Below are positions 13,681 to 21,585 of a DNA stretch of 64,000 bases, piece by piece; within the stretch, counting starts at the first letter, position 1; each line of letters starts with the position of its first letter. The notes beneath the pieces were generated by a model, which did no database searches, had not been told where the DNA came from, and worked only from the letters and a program-made list of their open reading frames with translations. Both the position numbers and the translations under genes were made by a program. Location of the stretch: positions 774,805 through 838,804 of the forward strand of contig NZ_LR733827.1 of NCBI RefSeq assembly GCF_902506535.1, read 5' to 3'. This stretch comes from Pseudomonas sp. 8Z. Lineage in GTDB: Bacteria > Pseudomonadota > Gammaproteobacteria > Pseudomonadales > Pseudomonadaceae.

Positions 13681-13887
13681 ATGCCCGCCCTGTACATCCT
13701 GATTCCCGTCGCCATCGCCCTGGTCGCTTTCGCCATCTGGCTGTTCTTCTGGGCCGTGGACAGCGGCCAGTACGACGACCTCGACAGCCCGGCGCACAGC
13801 ATCCTCTTCGATGACGAGGATCCACTGCACAAGGCCGGTGTCGAGCAGGCTAAAGAGTCCAGCAAGCAGGACAAGCCTGATGCTTGA
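13681..13887 (+). CDS. ccoS: cbb3 oxidase maturation protein CcoS
   Basis: 68-residue small membrane protein required to insert haem and copper cofactors into cbb3 oxidase. One helix at about 3-25 ends in FAIWLFFWAVDSGQYDDLDSPAHSIL, where the WAV-SGQYDDL-P stretch is the family signature. It starts 72 nt after ccoI, with a REP copy in between, and overlaps the next gene by 8 nt. Confidence 0.92.
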   Translation: MPALYILIPVAIALVAFAIWLFFWAVDSGQYDDLDSPAHSILFDDEDPLHKAGVEQAKESSKQDKPDA

Positions 13888-14563
13888 ACTGCTGCCACTG
13901 CTGATCTCAGCGCTGATTCTCGGCTTACTTGGCGGCGGTCACTGCCTGGGCATGTGCGGCGGCCTAATGGGCGCCCTGACCCTGGCTATTGCTCCCGAGC
14001 AGCGTGGTCGACGCCTGCAATTACTGCTGGCCTACAACCTGGGGCGCATTCTTAGCTACAGCGCCGCGGGTCTCCTGCTGGGCCTGGCAGGCTGGGCAGT
14101 AACAGGAAGCGCGGCAGAAACCGCCCTGCGTACACTCGCGGCACTGTTGCTGATCGCCATGGGCCTGTACCTGGCTGGCTGGTGGAGCGGGCTGACACGC
14201 CTCGAAGCGCTCGGGCGCGGCATATGGCGACATATCCAGCCCCTGACGCGACGCTTCATGCCAATCACTAGCATCCCAAAGGCAATGATACTGGGTGGGC
14301 TATGGGGCTGGCTGCCCTGCGGCTTGGTCTACAGTACCCTGCTCTGGGCATCGAGCCAGGGCAATGCTCTGGACAGCGCTCTGCTGATGCTCGCGTTCGG
14401 CCTCGGCACCTCGCCGATCCTGCTGGCCACCGGGCTGGCAGCCGAGCGCGTCACCGCCCTGTTACGCCGTCGCGGCGTACGCGTCGCCGCAGGCCTGCTG
14501 GTGATCCTCTTCGGCCTCTGGACACTGCCCGGCCCGCACCAGCACTGGCTGATGGGGCACTAG
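13880..14563 (+). CDS. TauE/SafE-like (DsbD_2-type) membrane protein linked to cbb3 assembly
   Basis: 227-residue polytopic protein of the group annotated sulfite exporter TauE/SafE or cytochrome biogenesis DsbD_2, regularly found after ccoS. About six helices are visible, with conserved GGGHCLGMCGGLMGAL at the N-terminus (a Cys-bearing motif suited to metal or thiol chemistry) and WGWLPCGLVYSTLLWASSQG midway. ATG 13880 gives the family start; the open frame extends upstream but inside ccoS. Overlap with ccoS implies coupled translation. A role in copper delivery is inference. Confidence 0.85.
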   Translation: MLELLPLLISALILGLLGGGHCLGMCGGLMGALTLAIAPEQRGRRLQLLLAYNLGRILSYSAAGLLLGLAGWAVTGSAAETALRTLAALLLIAMGLYLAGWWSGLTRLEALGRGIWRHIQPLTRRFMPITSIPKAMILGGLWGWLPCGLVYSTLLWASSQGNALDSALLMLAFGLGTSPILLATGLAAERVTALLRRRGVRVAAGLLVILFGLWTLPGPHQHWLMGH

Positions 14564-14704
14564 AGCAGCTTCAGCGAACCTAGCCCGGATGCAAGCCTAA
14601 GCGGCACGTAGAAGCCATAAATCGAGCACGCGATGATGTTTTTCGCTCTTGCCTACAGCCTGAAGCCTGCCGCCTATAGCCTTTATCCCCTGCCTTGATC
14701 CCCG

Positions 14705-14718
14705 TTGATTCAGGTCAA
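14705..14718 (+). promoter_or_regulatory. Anr box and promoter of hemN
   Basis: TTGAT-TCAG-GTCAA matches the Anr consensus at 9 of 10 positions. A -10 hexamer TAGACT (14741-14746) is placed so that the start near 14753 is 41.5 nt from the box centre, exactly class II geometry. hemN starts at 14777. Confidence 0.85.
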
Positions 14719-14776
14719 GGCTCCTGAGCGCGTGCATCCCTAGACTGCCCACAAAGCCTGACCAGGATTATTTCCC

Positions 14777-16159
14777 ATGTTCGACGCTATCCAGTGGGAC
14801 GCCGACCTGATTCGTCGCTACGATCTCGCCGGCCCGCGCTACACCTCCTATCCAACCGCCGTGCAATTTCACGACGATATTGGCCCGTTCGACCTGCTGC
14901 ATGCACTGCGTGACAGCCGCAAGGCGGGCCGTCCGCTCTCACTCTACGTGCACATCCCGTTCTGCGCGCACATTTGCTACTACTGCGCCTGCAACAAAGT
15001 CATCACCAAGGATCGCGGGCGCGCCTTGCCTTATTTAGAAAAGCTTGAGCGTGAAATCGAGATACTCAGCCGTCATGTCAGCAAGGGGCAGGTAATCGAG
15101 CAATTGCACTTCGGCGGCGGTACGCCGACCTTTCTTAGCCATGACGAACTGCGGCGGCTGATGCAACACCTGCGCAAGCACTTCAACCTGCTCGATGACG
15201 ACTCGGGTGACTACAGCATCGAAATCGACCCGCGCGAGGCCGACTGGTCGACCATGGGACTACTGCGCGAGCTGGGCTTCAACCGCGTCAGCCTGGGTGT
15301 GCAGGATCTCGACCCGCAGGTGCAACGTGCGATCAATCGACTGCAAACCCTGGAAGAAACGCGCGCCATCATTGAAGCCGCACGCACACTGCAGTTCCGC
15401 TCGGTCAATATCGACCTGATCTACGGCTTGCCCAAGCAGACGCCTGAACGCTTCGCTCACACAGTCGCCGAAGTCATCGCCCTACAGCCAGATCGTCTCT
15501 CGGTGTTCAACTATGCACACTTGCCCGAACGCTTCATGCCACAACGGCGGATCAACAACGAGGATCTTCCAACTGCGGCAGAAAAACTGGCCATGCTAGA
15601 GGCCAGCATTGAACAATTGACCAAGGCAGGTTATCGCTACATCGGTATGGATCACTTCGCCCTACCGGACGACGAACTGGCAATAGCTCAAGAAGAAGGC
15701 ACCCTGCAGCGCAACTTCCAAGGCTACACCACGCATGGACATTGCGACCTGATTGGCCTGGGGGTTTCAGCGATCAGCCAGATTGGCGACCTATACAGCC
15801 AGAACGACAGTGACATTAACAACTATCAGCAGAGCCTTGGCAACGCGCAACTGGCGACTCGCCGGGGCCTACACTGCAATGCAGACGATCGCCTGCGCCG
15901 TGCGGTCATCCAACAGTTGATCTGTCACTTCGAGCTAGACTTTCGCAGCATTGAACAGGCCTACGCTGTCGAGTTTCGTGACTACTTCTCGGCACTCTGG
16001 CCAGACCTGCAACGCCTGCACAGCGATGGTCTAATCGAGCTAAACGACCAAGGGATTGTCGTCCAACCTGCGGGCCGCCTGCTGGTACGCTCGCTGTGCA
16101 TGCTCTTCGACCGCTACCTCAACGAGCAAGTGCGTCAGCGCTTCTCACGCGTGATCTGA
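14777..16159 (+). CDS. hemN: Oxygen-independent coproporphyrinogen III oxidase HemN
   Basis: Radical-SAM enzyme that decarboxylates coproporphyrinogen III to protoporphyrinogen IX without O2, in haem synthesis. It has 460 residues, the usual HemN length. The radical-SAM cysteines are in HIPFCAHICYYCACNK (CxxxCxxC), followed by LHFGGGTPTFL, EIDPREADW and the YGLPKQTPERF region. ATG 14777 is preceded by an Anr box and -10. Its placement between the cco block and anr ties haem supply to low-oxygen respiration. Confidence 0.96.
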   Translation: MFDAIQWDADLIRRYDLAGPRYTSYPTAVQFHDDIGPFDLLHALRDSRKAGRPLSLYVHIPFCAHICYYCACNKVITKDRGRALPYLEKLEREIEILSRHVSKGQVIEQLHFGGGTPTFLSHDELRRLMQHLRKHFNLLDDDSGDYSIEIDPREADWSTMGLLRELGFNRVSLGVQDLDPQVQRAINRLQTLEETRAIIEAARTLQFRSVNIDLIYGLPKQTPERFAHTVAEVIALQPDRLSVFNYAHLPERFMPQRRINNEDLPTAAEKLAMLEASIEQLTKAGYRYIGMDHFALPDDELAIAQEEGTLQRNFQGYTTHGHCDLIGLGVSAISQIGDLYSQNDSDINNYQQSLGNAQLATRRGLHCNADDRLRRAVIQQLICHFELDFRSIEQAYAVEFRDYFSALWPDLQRLHSDGLIELNDQGIVVQPAGRLLVRSLCMLFDRYLNEQVRQRFSRVI

Positions 16160-16167
16160 CAAACGCA

Positions 16168-16192
16168 GCCCCGGGCTGGCTCAGCCCTGGGC
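16168..16192. terminator. Hairpin between convergent hemN and the coiled-coil gene
   Basis: GCCCCGGGCT (16168-16177) pairs with AGCCCTGGGC (16183-16192), one G-T pair, 5-nt loop. It lies in the 39-nt gap between two convergent genes and could serve both. No T-tract follows. Confidence 0.4.
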
Positions 16193-16198
16193 GGCCAC

Positions 16199-16645
16199 TT
16201 AGCCCATCGCCAGCGAGGATGCAGTCTGCATCTGCTCGCCGCTCAGCCCCTGCTCGCGCATCTGCTTGATCAAGGTGGCATTGGCGGAGGTTAGCGCACC
16301 GTTCAAAGTGGCCAACTCGCTCTGCAACGCCTGCGCCTCGGCACGCTTGGTATCGGCATCCTTGCTCTGATCCGCCATCAACTCCCTGATCTCAGCCTGT
16401 TTGGCAGCAATCTCAGCCTTCAGTTTGCGGATCATCTTCAACAGATCTTTGATGTTATCCGGCAAACCGCTCTCGTCGATATCTTGGCTCTTTCCATTGG
16501 CACTGGCCGACAGGCTTTTGCTCAGCTCAGAGAGGCTGACTCGCAGGCCTTCTCGCGCCTGCTCAGGCGTTTGCTCGACTGCGCTATTTTGTCGCTGAAA
16601 GGACCTGCTCAGATTGCTCAATGGGGTGCTGGTTTCGACACGCAT
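16199..16645 (-). CDS. Conserved Pseudomonas protein with a coiled coil, function unknown
   Basis: 148 residues without signal peptide or membrane segment. The N-terminal half is polar and Ser/Gln-rich. Residues from about 66 to 130 form a strong heptad-like coiled coil rich in Lys, Glu, Ala and Leu (KMIRKLKAEIAAKQAEIREL). It is conserved between hemN and anr in pseudomonads, but I know of no function. It is transcribed away from anr, so the 151-nt gap to anr is a divergent promoter region. Confidence 0.75.
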   Translation of the reverse strand: MRVETSTPLSNLSRSFQRQNSAVEQTPEQAREGLRVSLSELSKSLSASANGKSQDIDESGLPDNIKDLLKMIRKLKAEIAAKQAEIRELMADQSKDADTKRAEAQALQSELATLNGALTSANATLIKQMREQGLSGEQMQTASSLAMG

Positions 16646-16796
16646 CTGGCGTCTCCTTGCTCAAGCTCATATCGGCCCCTGAATATCGGCCTCAATACTT
16701 CAGACTTGAGCGCCGGATCAACTTTCATGTGACTGGTCGCCCTGCTTCCCCTGCGGTACCCTTAGCCGCATTGCGTGTATATCAGGAAGCCGATCG

Positions 16797-17531
16797 ATGT
16801 CTGAGAGCATCAAGCTGCGAACGCAGCACCAAGCCCATTGCAAGGATTGCAGCCTAGCCGCACTGTGCCTGCCAATCTCGCTGAACCTCGAAGACATGGA
16901 CGCACTGGACGAAATCGTCAAGCGTGGCCGTCCATTGAAGAAGGGGGAGTTTCTGTTTCGTCAGGGCGACACCTTCGGCTCAGTTTTCGCCGTACGCTCC
17001 GGCGCGCTGAAGACCTTCGGCCTGAGCGACTCCGGCGAAGAGCAAATCACAGGTTTTCACCTGCCCAGCGAGCTGGTTGGTCTGTCCGGCGTGGATGGCG
17101 AGCGCTATCCGGTCTCCGCGCAAGCGCTGGAAACCACTTCGGTGTGCGAAATTCCCTTCGAGCGTCTTGATGACCTGGCTCTGCAACTGCCGCAATTGCG
17201 CCGTCAATTGATGCGGATTATGAGCCGCGAGATCCGCGACGATCAGCAGATGATGCTTCTGCTCTCGAAGAAAACCGCCGACGAGCGCATCGCCACCTTT
17301 CTGGTCAACCTCTCGGCACGTTTTCGCGCACGAGGCTTTTCCGCTAACCAGTTCCGCCTGGCCATGTCGCGTAACGAGATCGGCAACTACCTCGGTCTGG
17401 CCGTGGAAACCGTATCGCGCGTATTCACCCGCTTCCAGCAGAACAAGCTGCTCGAAGCCGAAGGCAAGGAAGTGCATATCCTCGACCCAATCGAGCTATG
17501 TGCCCTGGCAGGCGGCAACATCGACATCTGA
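16797..17531 (+). CDS. anr: Anaerobic regulator Anr (FNR homologue)
   Basis: Oxygen-sensing activator whose [4Fe-4S] cluster dimerises it at low oxygen to bind TTGAT-N4-ATCAA boxes. The 244 residues contain the cluster cysteines C15, C18 and C24 ([11 protein letters not shown]) and the fourth, C117 (TTSVCEIP). There is a cyclic-nucleotide-type beta roll (about 35-140), a dimer helix, and a C-terminal helix-turn-helix with [20 protein letters not shown], where E-VSR is the FNR recognition signature. Targets in this window are cco-2 and hemN. Confidence 0.97.
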   Translation: MSESIKLRTQHQAHCKDCSLAALCLPISLNLEDMDALDEIVKRGRPLKKGEFLFRQGDTFGSVFAVRSGALKTFGLSDSGEEQITGFHLPSELVGLSGVDGERYPVSAQALETTSVCEIPFERLDDLALQLPQLRRQLMRIMSREIRDDQQMMLLLSKKTADERIATFLVNLSARFRARGFSANQFRLAMSRNEIGNYLGLAVETVSRVFTRFQQNKLLEAEGKEVHILDPIELCALAGGNIDI

Positions 17532-17573
17532 GCCCGCCCGGCGCCTATCGGCGCCGACGGCTACTTTCATGAT

Positions 17574-17596
17574 AGCGCCGCCCATGCGGCGCTTTC
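17574..17596 (+). terminator. Hairpin terminator after anr
   Basis: AGCGCCGC (17574-17581), loop CCAT, GCGGCGCT (17586-17593), then TTCG. A second stem, GGCGCC-TATC-GGCGCC, lies just upstream. Both fall between anr and apt. Confidence 0.5.
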
Positions 17597-17623
17597 GTAT
17601 GCCCGAAATACGCAGGAAATCTC

Positions 17624-18172
17624 ATGATCTTCGACGAATTCAGCATCAAGACCCTGATCCGCCCGGTGGTGGACTTCCCCAAGCCTGGCGTGGTGTTCCG
17701 CGACATCACCCCGCTGTTTCAGTCACCACGCGCCCTGCGCCTGGTCGCCGACAGCTTTATCCAGCGTTACGTGGAGGCCGAATTCAGCCATATCGGTGCC
17801 ATGGACGCCCGCGGCTTTCTGATCGGTTCGATCATCGCCTATGAGCTGAACAAGCCGCTTGTGCTATTCCGCAAACAAGGCAAGCTGCCGGCCGACGTGC
17901 TCTGCGAGGGCTACCAAACCGAATACGGCGAAGCCTTCTTGGAAGTGCACACCGACAGCCTATGCGAAGGCGACTCGGTGCTGATCTTCGATGACCTGAT
18001 CGCCACTGGCGGCACCCTGATCGCTGCCGCCAACCTGGTGCAACGCATGCGCGCAAAAGTCTTCGAGGCCGCCGCAATCATCGACCTACCCGAGCTAGGA
18101 GGATCACAGAAACTGCAGGACGCAGGCATTTCCACCTTCACCCTCACCGCTTTCGCCCTCAACGAGCAGTAA
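17624..18172 (+). CDS. apt: Adenine phosphoribosyltransferase
   Basis: Purine salvage enzyme converting adenine and PRPP to AMP in the cytosol. 182 residues, standard length. Family motifs include [14 protein letters not shown], an ARGFLIGS loop, the KQGKLP stretch and the PRPP-binding signature [16 protein letters not shown]. Adjacent to anr, as in other pseudomonads. The sequence downstream is acquired DNA, so apt marks the left boundary of the accessory patch. Confidence 0.96.
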   Translation: MIFDEFSIKTLIRPVVDFPKPGVVFRDITPLFQSPRALRLVADSFIQRYVEAEFSHIGAMDARGFLIGSIIAYELNKPLVLFRKQGKLPADVLCEGYQTEYGEAFLEVHTDSLCEGDSVLIFDDLIATGGTLIAAANLVQRMRAKVFEAAAIIDLPELGGSQKLQDAGISTFTLTAFALNEQ

Positions 18173-18223
18173 ACCAAAGTCACAAGCAGCCTGGGGCGCC
18201 CACTTTCTGTCAGCCAACCTCAA

Positions 18224-18604
18224 CTAGGAGTTGGCTGTATCGATATCATGCTCATCTGGGCAACGCCTGATCCCATGAAAAACAGCATCGCCTCCTCGAC
18301 AACCCGCTCCCCTCTCGTGTCGTTTCTGCGTAGCGCCGATGATGGATTGGACTGAAAAATGGCGGTTACAGGAGCTGAGTGCAACACGGTTATTGAATTG
18401 AAGCCAGTGCACCATGCTGCATAGCGATGTTTTTTCCATGACCTCGCACATGACCTCGATCAGGCACTTGAAGTCGAAGCGCTTACGCGGACGCATGTTC
18501 AGTGGTAGTGCAATGGCATTTAGCTCCTCCCGGCTGCGTACCGACAGGTCTGCAGCCTTGAGCAAGTACGGAACGCCGCGATCATGGACGCGACTCACCG
18601 CCAA
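18224..18604 (-). pseudogene. IS30-family transposase, C-terminal remnant
   Basis: A 126-codon frame whose middle, LKAADLSVRSREELNAIALP then LNMRPRKRFDFKCLIEVMCEVMEK, matches the conserved C-terminal end of IS30-type transposases (KGTDLS, LN-RPRK, then the IEV-EV stretch). The catalytic DDE core is absent, the residues before LKAADLSV do not look like transposase, and the tail after MEK is unlike the family. I read it as a decayed insertion-sequence end left downstream of apt. No terminal repeats were found. Confidence 0.65.
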
Positions 18605-18830
18605 GGCTCAGTGAGCGCCTGAGAAAAGATAAGCGATTGACCGCTCAAGAATACCCAGCTAGCCGAAAATGAAATCAACCATTTTATTGCCATGCCTGAA
18701 CGGTGCGGCGCCTTAAAAAATAGCGGCCAAGCTGCGCGCTCCCCCTACGAGGCGGGTATTTCTGCGCAGCGTGAATCAAGCCTCTCCTCAGCCATTGGCA
18801 ATGATTCAGGCTACTTACTGACAGGCACAC
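18605..18830. other. Gap between the IS30 remnant and tetR
   Basis: 226 nt with no recognisable gene or strong hairpin. It is probably the decayed flank of the insertion event next to apt. Confidence 0.4.
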
Positions 18831-19439
18831 TCATCCCAACATAGAAAATGCGATCGATAATATTTCCTTCACTGTCTGCGGATCCTCACCACGAGCAAGG
18901 TGTGACGAAGCACTACTTAGCTGTGCATCGATATAAATAGCTGCAAACTCCGATGACATGTCTGCAGAAAACTCACCTTTGGCCTTCGAACGCTCTACCC
19001 ATTCTTTGAATGCGGCTAATCCTTGCCTTTCAAGGAAGTCAACTTGCGCCCGTGTTTCCTCACCCAAGTGAATACGTGATTCACGCATTTTGATAAAGAG
19101 ACATCCCCTGGGGGATTCATGATTACAATTAGATGAAGCGGCAAATGACACGAGTCCATCAAGCGCGTCTCGAAACGAAGCATCGCCAGCCAACATCGCC
19201 TGCACAGGGCTTAGCACTTCCTCGTAATACCGAAGAACAACAGCCTTCATCAGGCCATCTTCATTCAAAAACTCCCGATACAAGCCGGGCTTCGATATAT
19301 CACATCGCCTGCAAATTTCATTAAGAGACAGGTTGCCGATGTCCTCCTTCCAATAGGCCTCCATCGCGACATCCAAGATGCGGTCACGGCTCAAGGTCTT
19401 GGGTCGCCCTCTTGTAGGTTTAGCTGGATCCAAGCTCAT
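18831..19439 (-). CDS. TetR-family transcriptional regulator
   Basis: 202-residue repressor, probably of the divergent dehydrogenase gene. The N-terminal helix-turn-helix is clear: RDRILDVAMEAYWKEDIGNL, then SLNEICRRCDISKPGLYREF. The C-terminal ligand domain holds Cys residues (SSNCNHESPRGCLFIKMRES) as in TetR regulators that sense reactive compounds; sensing by thiol chemistry is inference. The longest frame starts at 19706 inside the SDR gene, but ATG 19439 gives a normal TetR N-terminus. Base composition is lower in GC than the respiratory block. Confidence 0.88.
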   Translation of the reverse strand: MSLDPAKPTRGRPKTLSRDRILDVAMEAYWKEDIGNLSLNEICRRCDISKPGLYREFLNEDGLMKAVVLRYYEEVLSPVQAMLAGDASFRDALDGLVSFAASSNCNHESPRGCLFIKMRESRIHLGEETRAQVDFLERQGLAAFKEWVERSKAKGEFSADMSSEFAAIYIDAQLSSASSHLARGEDPQTVKEILSIAFSMLG

Positions 19440-19444
19440 TTTCG

Positions 19445-19456
19445 TACCACTCAGTA
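19445..19456. promoter_or_regulatory. Possible second TetR operator
   Basis: TACCACTCAGTA matches the main operator TACCGGTCGGTA at 9 of 12 positions. It lies a few nt upstream of the tetR start codon, 47 nt from the main site, where binding would block the tetR leader. Confidence 0.4.
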
Positions 19457-19463
19457 TTTTATC

Positions 19464-19503
19464 TTGACACGGCATATGCGCCAGCTTATTGTACCGGTCG
19501 GTA
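19464..19503 (+). promoter_or_regulatory. SDR promoter with overlapping TetR operator
   Basis: TTGACA (19464-19469), 17-nt spacer, TATTGT (19487-19492): a near-consensus promoter. The palindrome TACCG-GT-CGGTA (19492-19503) covers the transcription start. On the other strand TTGCTA and TACAAT, 16 nt apart, can serve tetR and also overlap the palindrome. This is the layout of a TetR auto- and divergent-gene operator. Confidence 0.7.
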
Positions 19504-19532
19504 TTTAAATAGCAACCCAACAGGAAGAACAC

Positions 19533-20414
19533 ATGAACCACCCAGCGAAAACCGTAATTATCACCGGCAGCAGCAGTGGCTTTGGCTTGAAAGCAGCTAA
19601 GGCTTTTGCAGATAAAGGTTTCCAAGTATTCGCCACCATGCGGGGTCCAGAAGGCAAGAACGCTTCCGTCAAGAGCGAATTGGAAGCGTATAGTGACTTC
19701 ATCCATGTTGTCGGCATGGATGTTACCAACGACGAGTCTGTCAAAAGCGTCATTGCAGGCGTACTTGATAAAGCGGGAAAAATTGACATCTTGATTAACA
19801 ATGCTGGCGTAATGTACCTAGGCATTACGGAGGCATTTAGCATTGCCCAAGCCAGAGAACAGATGGAAACCAACTACTATGGTGCTATGCGTACTATACA
19901 GGCCGTGTTGCCAGCCATGCGCGAGGCCAAGTCCGGCCTAATCATCAACACATCATCCATGGTTGGCCAGATATCGGCACCGTACTTCTCTACCTACGCG
20001 GCGACCAAGCATGCACTGGAAGGCTACCTCCAAGGTTTACGCTACGAAGTGGCGCCATTCGGCATTGATATCGCCATAGTACAACCAGGCCCATTCCCTA
20101 CCGGCCTGAGCGCAGCCGGACAAGAACCGAACCGTACAGACATCCTGGACAGCTACGGCACGCTAGCCCAAATTCCTCCCGCCATGTTTGAGGAATTCGG
20201 TAAATTTATGAAAAGTGATCAAGCACCTAATCCACAGATGGTCGTGGACGCGTATTTGGCACTCGCAGACATGCCTACGGGTAAGCGACCTACACGCACA
20301 GCTGTCGGTTTGGTTTGGGGTGTTGATGAGATCAACGCAGCGAAACAGCCTATCCAAGACCGCGTTTTGAAAGAGATGCAACTGGAAAATGTTTTAGGCG
20401 GCGCAGACGCGTAA
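19533..20414 (+). CDS. Short-chain dehydrogenase/reductase (SDR)
   Basis: 293-residue classical-type SDR, NAD(P)H-dependent. It shows the Rossmann TGSSSGFG at 11-18, the NNAG motif, a catalytic Ser in INTSSMVG, and YxxxK in STYAATKHALEGY. Substrate unknown. It is divergent from tetR under a strong repressible promoter, and a MAPEG gene follows 227 nt on. That suggests an inducible response to an electrophile or carbonyl compound (inference). It is slightly longer than the 250-residue core because of a C-terminal extension. Confidence 0.92.
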   Translation: MNHPAKTVIITGSSSGFGLKAAKAFADKGFQVFATMRGPEGKNASVKSELEAYSDFIHVVGMDVTNDESVKSVIAGVLDKAGKIDILINNAGVMYLGITEAFSIAQAREQMETNYYGAMRTIQAVLPAMREAKSGLIINTSSMVGQISAPYFSTYAATKHALEGYLQGLRYEVAPFGIDIAIVQPGPFPTGLSAAGQEPNRTDILDSYGTLAQIPPAMFEEFGKFMKSDQAPNPQMVVDAYLALADMPTGKRPTRTAVGLVWGVDEINAAKQPIQDRVLKEMQLENVLGGADA

Positions 20415-20424
20415 TTTTCGACAT

Positions 20425-20450
20425 CAGGAGCAAACTACTTTTTGCTCCTG
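20425..20450 (+). terminator. Hairpin after the SDR gene
   Basis: Perfect 10-bp stem CAGGAGCAAA / TTTGCTCCTG with a 6-nt loop, 10 nt after the SDR stop. The T-rich descending arm fits a terminator, although the tail is CTTCG. Confidence 0.5.
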
Positions 20451-20641
20451 CTTCGACCATGCCGCGATTACACTCTTCGCCCAAGACGTCTAACTGCACT
20501 TCTTTACCCATTACTAAAACAACTCATTGAAATAACTAGCATCCAGTTACCATTCGCCGCCATGCTCACCGCATAACATCCCTTTAAAAACGGATTTTAA
20601 GCGAGCGACGGCACTGCCACCCCTGCCGGGGCAAGGACTAC

Positions 20642-21037
20642 ATGATGAGAGTCACACTTCTCTATAGCGGCCTGCTTACAATTTTTTTTATCGTACTAAG
20701 TGCCCGAGTAATTATTGAAAGAGCAGCACCTGGGAAAGCCAGCCTTGGGGATGGTGGTGATCCAGTCATGCTTCGGCGCATTAGAGGGCACGGCAACTTC
20801 GCTGAGTACGTGCCACTGGCGATTGTGCTAATGGGTTTTCTAGAATTAAGTGGCTCACCTCATTGGCAGCTACACACACTCGGCTTAGTACTACTTGCTG
20901 GGCGTATACTGCATGGTTATGCACTTTCGTTTACAAACAACAACCCATTTGCTCGTAGTGTCGGCATCATAACGACCAATTTAGTACTGTTTATTTCAGC
21001 AATGCTTTGCATTGGCAGATATTTAGGTTGGGCCTAA
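20642..21037 (+). CDS. MAPEG-family membrane protein
   Basis: 131-residue protein of the MAPEG family (membrane glutathione/eicosanoid-type transferases). Four hydrophobic helices are visible. Family residues include the early helix LLYSGLLTIFFIVLSARVI, RRIRGHGNFAEYVPLAI (R-x-H-x-N-x-x-E), and LLAGRILHGYALSF. AAGGA precedes the tandem ATGATG, so translation may begin at 20642 or 20645. Its stop codon TAA directly abuts the left inverted repeat of the 445-bp element. A detoxification role with the SDR is inference. Confidence 0.85.
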   Translation: MMRVTLLYSGLLTIFFIVLSARVIIERAAPGKASLGDGGDPVMLRRIRGHGNFAEYVPLAIVLMGFLELSGSPHWQLHTLGLVLLAGRILHGYALSFTNNNPFARSVGIITTNLVLFISAMLCIGRYLGWA

Positions 21038-21482
21038 GGAAGGTCTGAACTAGGCCGCTATTTTGGGTCGACTTCGGCCATTACCGATTTTGAAAGAGGT
21101 GAATTGATCAGAAGGCGGTCAAATCACCTGTTTTTTTGCTGTATTCGGCCTCCGCAAGCGGCCTGCGGGGGCCAATTCCCACATTACAGGCGCACCTTTC
21201 CTGCGCGGCTCAACAAAAAAGGGGACCAAAAAAGGGGGTCGCGGTAGAGACGGTGGTTACCCACCGCCCCCCGCACAGATCCGTACGTGCAGCATTACCG
21301 CATACGGCTCCTGCCTCAGGTTTTGACGCGAAAACGTTCTGCCGGGTAGGGGTGTCGAGGTGCTCGTGACGGCCAAAAACGAAGCGCTGAGCGGACAACC
21401 TGACCGGTTTTGACTGGTCGGTGCGTTCAAAATCGGCAGAGGTCGAAGTCGGCCGGAAATGTCGGGCTATTTCAGACCATCC
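21038..21482. mobile_element. 445-bp element with IS5-like inverted termini, no transposase
   Basis: The left end GGAAGGTCTGAACTAGGCCG and the right end (reverse complement GGATGGTCTGAAATAGCCCG) form terminal inverted repeats that match at about 45 of the first 57 positions. The outer bases resemble the IS5 end GGAAGGTGCGAACAAG. The flanks are CTAA (21034-21037) and TTAG (21483-21486); both fit the YTAR target type but are not identical, so no clean target duplication is claimed. The interior codes for nothing convincing and holds a group II intron 3' end. A non-autonomous or internally deleted element is likely. Confidence 0.55.
21236..21310 (-). ncRNA. Group II intron 3' end (domains V and VI), remnant
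   Basis: Read on the minus strand, 21310-21278 is a domain V hairpin: GAGCCGTA, then TGCGGTAATGCTGCA, then CGTACGGATC. It has the AGC triad and the ACG bulge seen in bacterial introns. It is followed by a domain VI-like stem CGGTGG-GTAA-CCACCG and the CTACCGCGAC end. Domain V is 33 nt here instead of 34, with a G-A mismatch near the base. No reverse transcriptase or 5' domains are present, so this is a relic. Confidence 0.7.
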
Positions 21483-21585
21483 TTAGTAAAGATGTGAGCT
21501 TGGCCCGAGCATGCCCGTCGCAAAACAGGCATGCTCGGCGCTGATCAATGCAATGGTTACCTATGCTAACCCTCGGCTCCATAAA
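21483..21585. other. Short gap with a perfect hairpin
   Basis: CCGAGCATGCC (21505-21515) and GGCATGCTCGG (21528-21538) form a perfect 11-bp stem with a 12-nt loop. It lies downstream of the last immunity gene (minus strand). There is no T-tract in either direction, so it may protect the mRNA end or be part of a mobile flank. Confidence 0.45.

Noticed and set aside
16707..16722. TTGA...TCAA motif upstream of anr as an autoregulatory Anr box
   Set aside because: The half-sites are 8 nt apart instead of 6, so the geometry does not fit an FNR-type dimer.
21136..21369. Small frames inside the 445-bp inverted-repeat element
   Set aside because: They overlap the structured intron domains V-VI and show no protein similarity.
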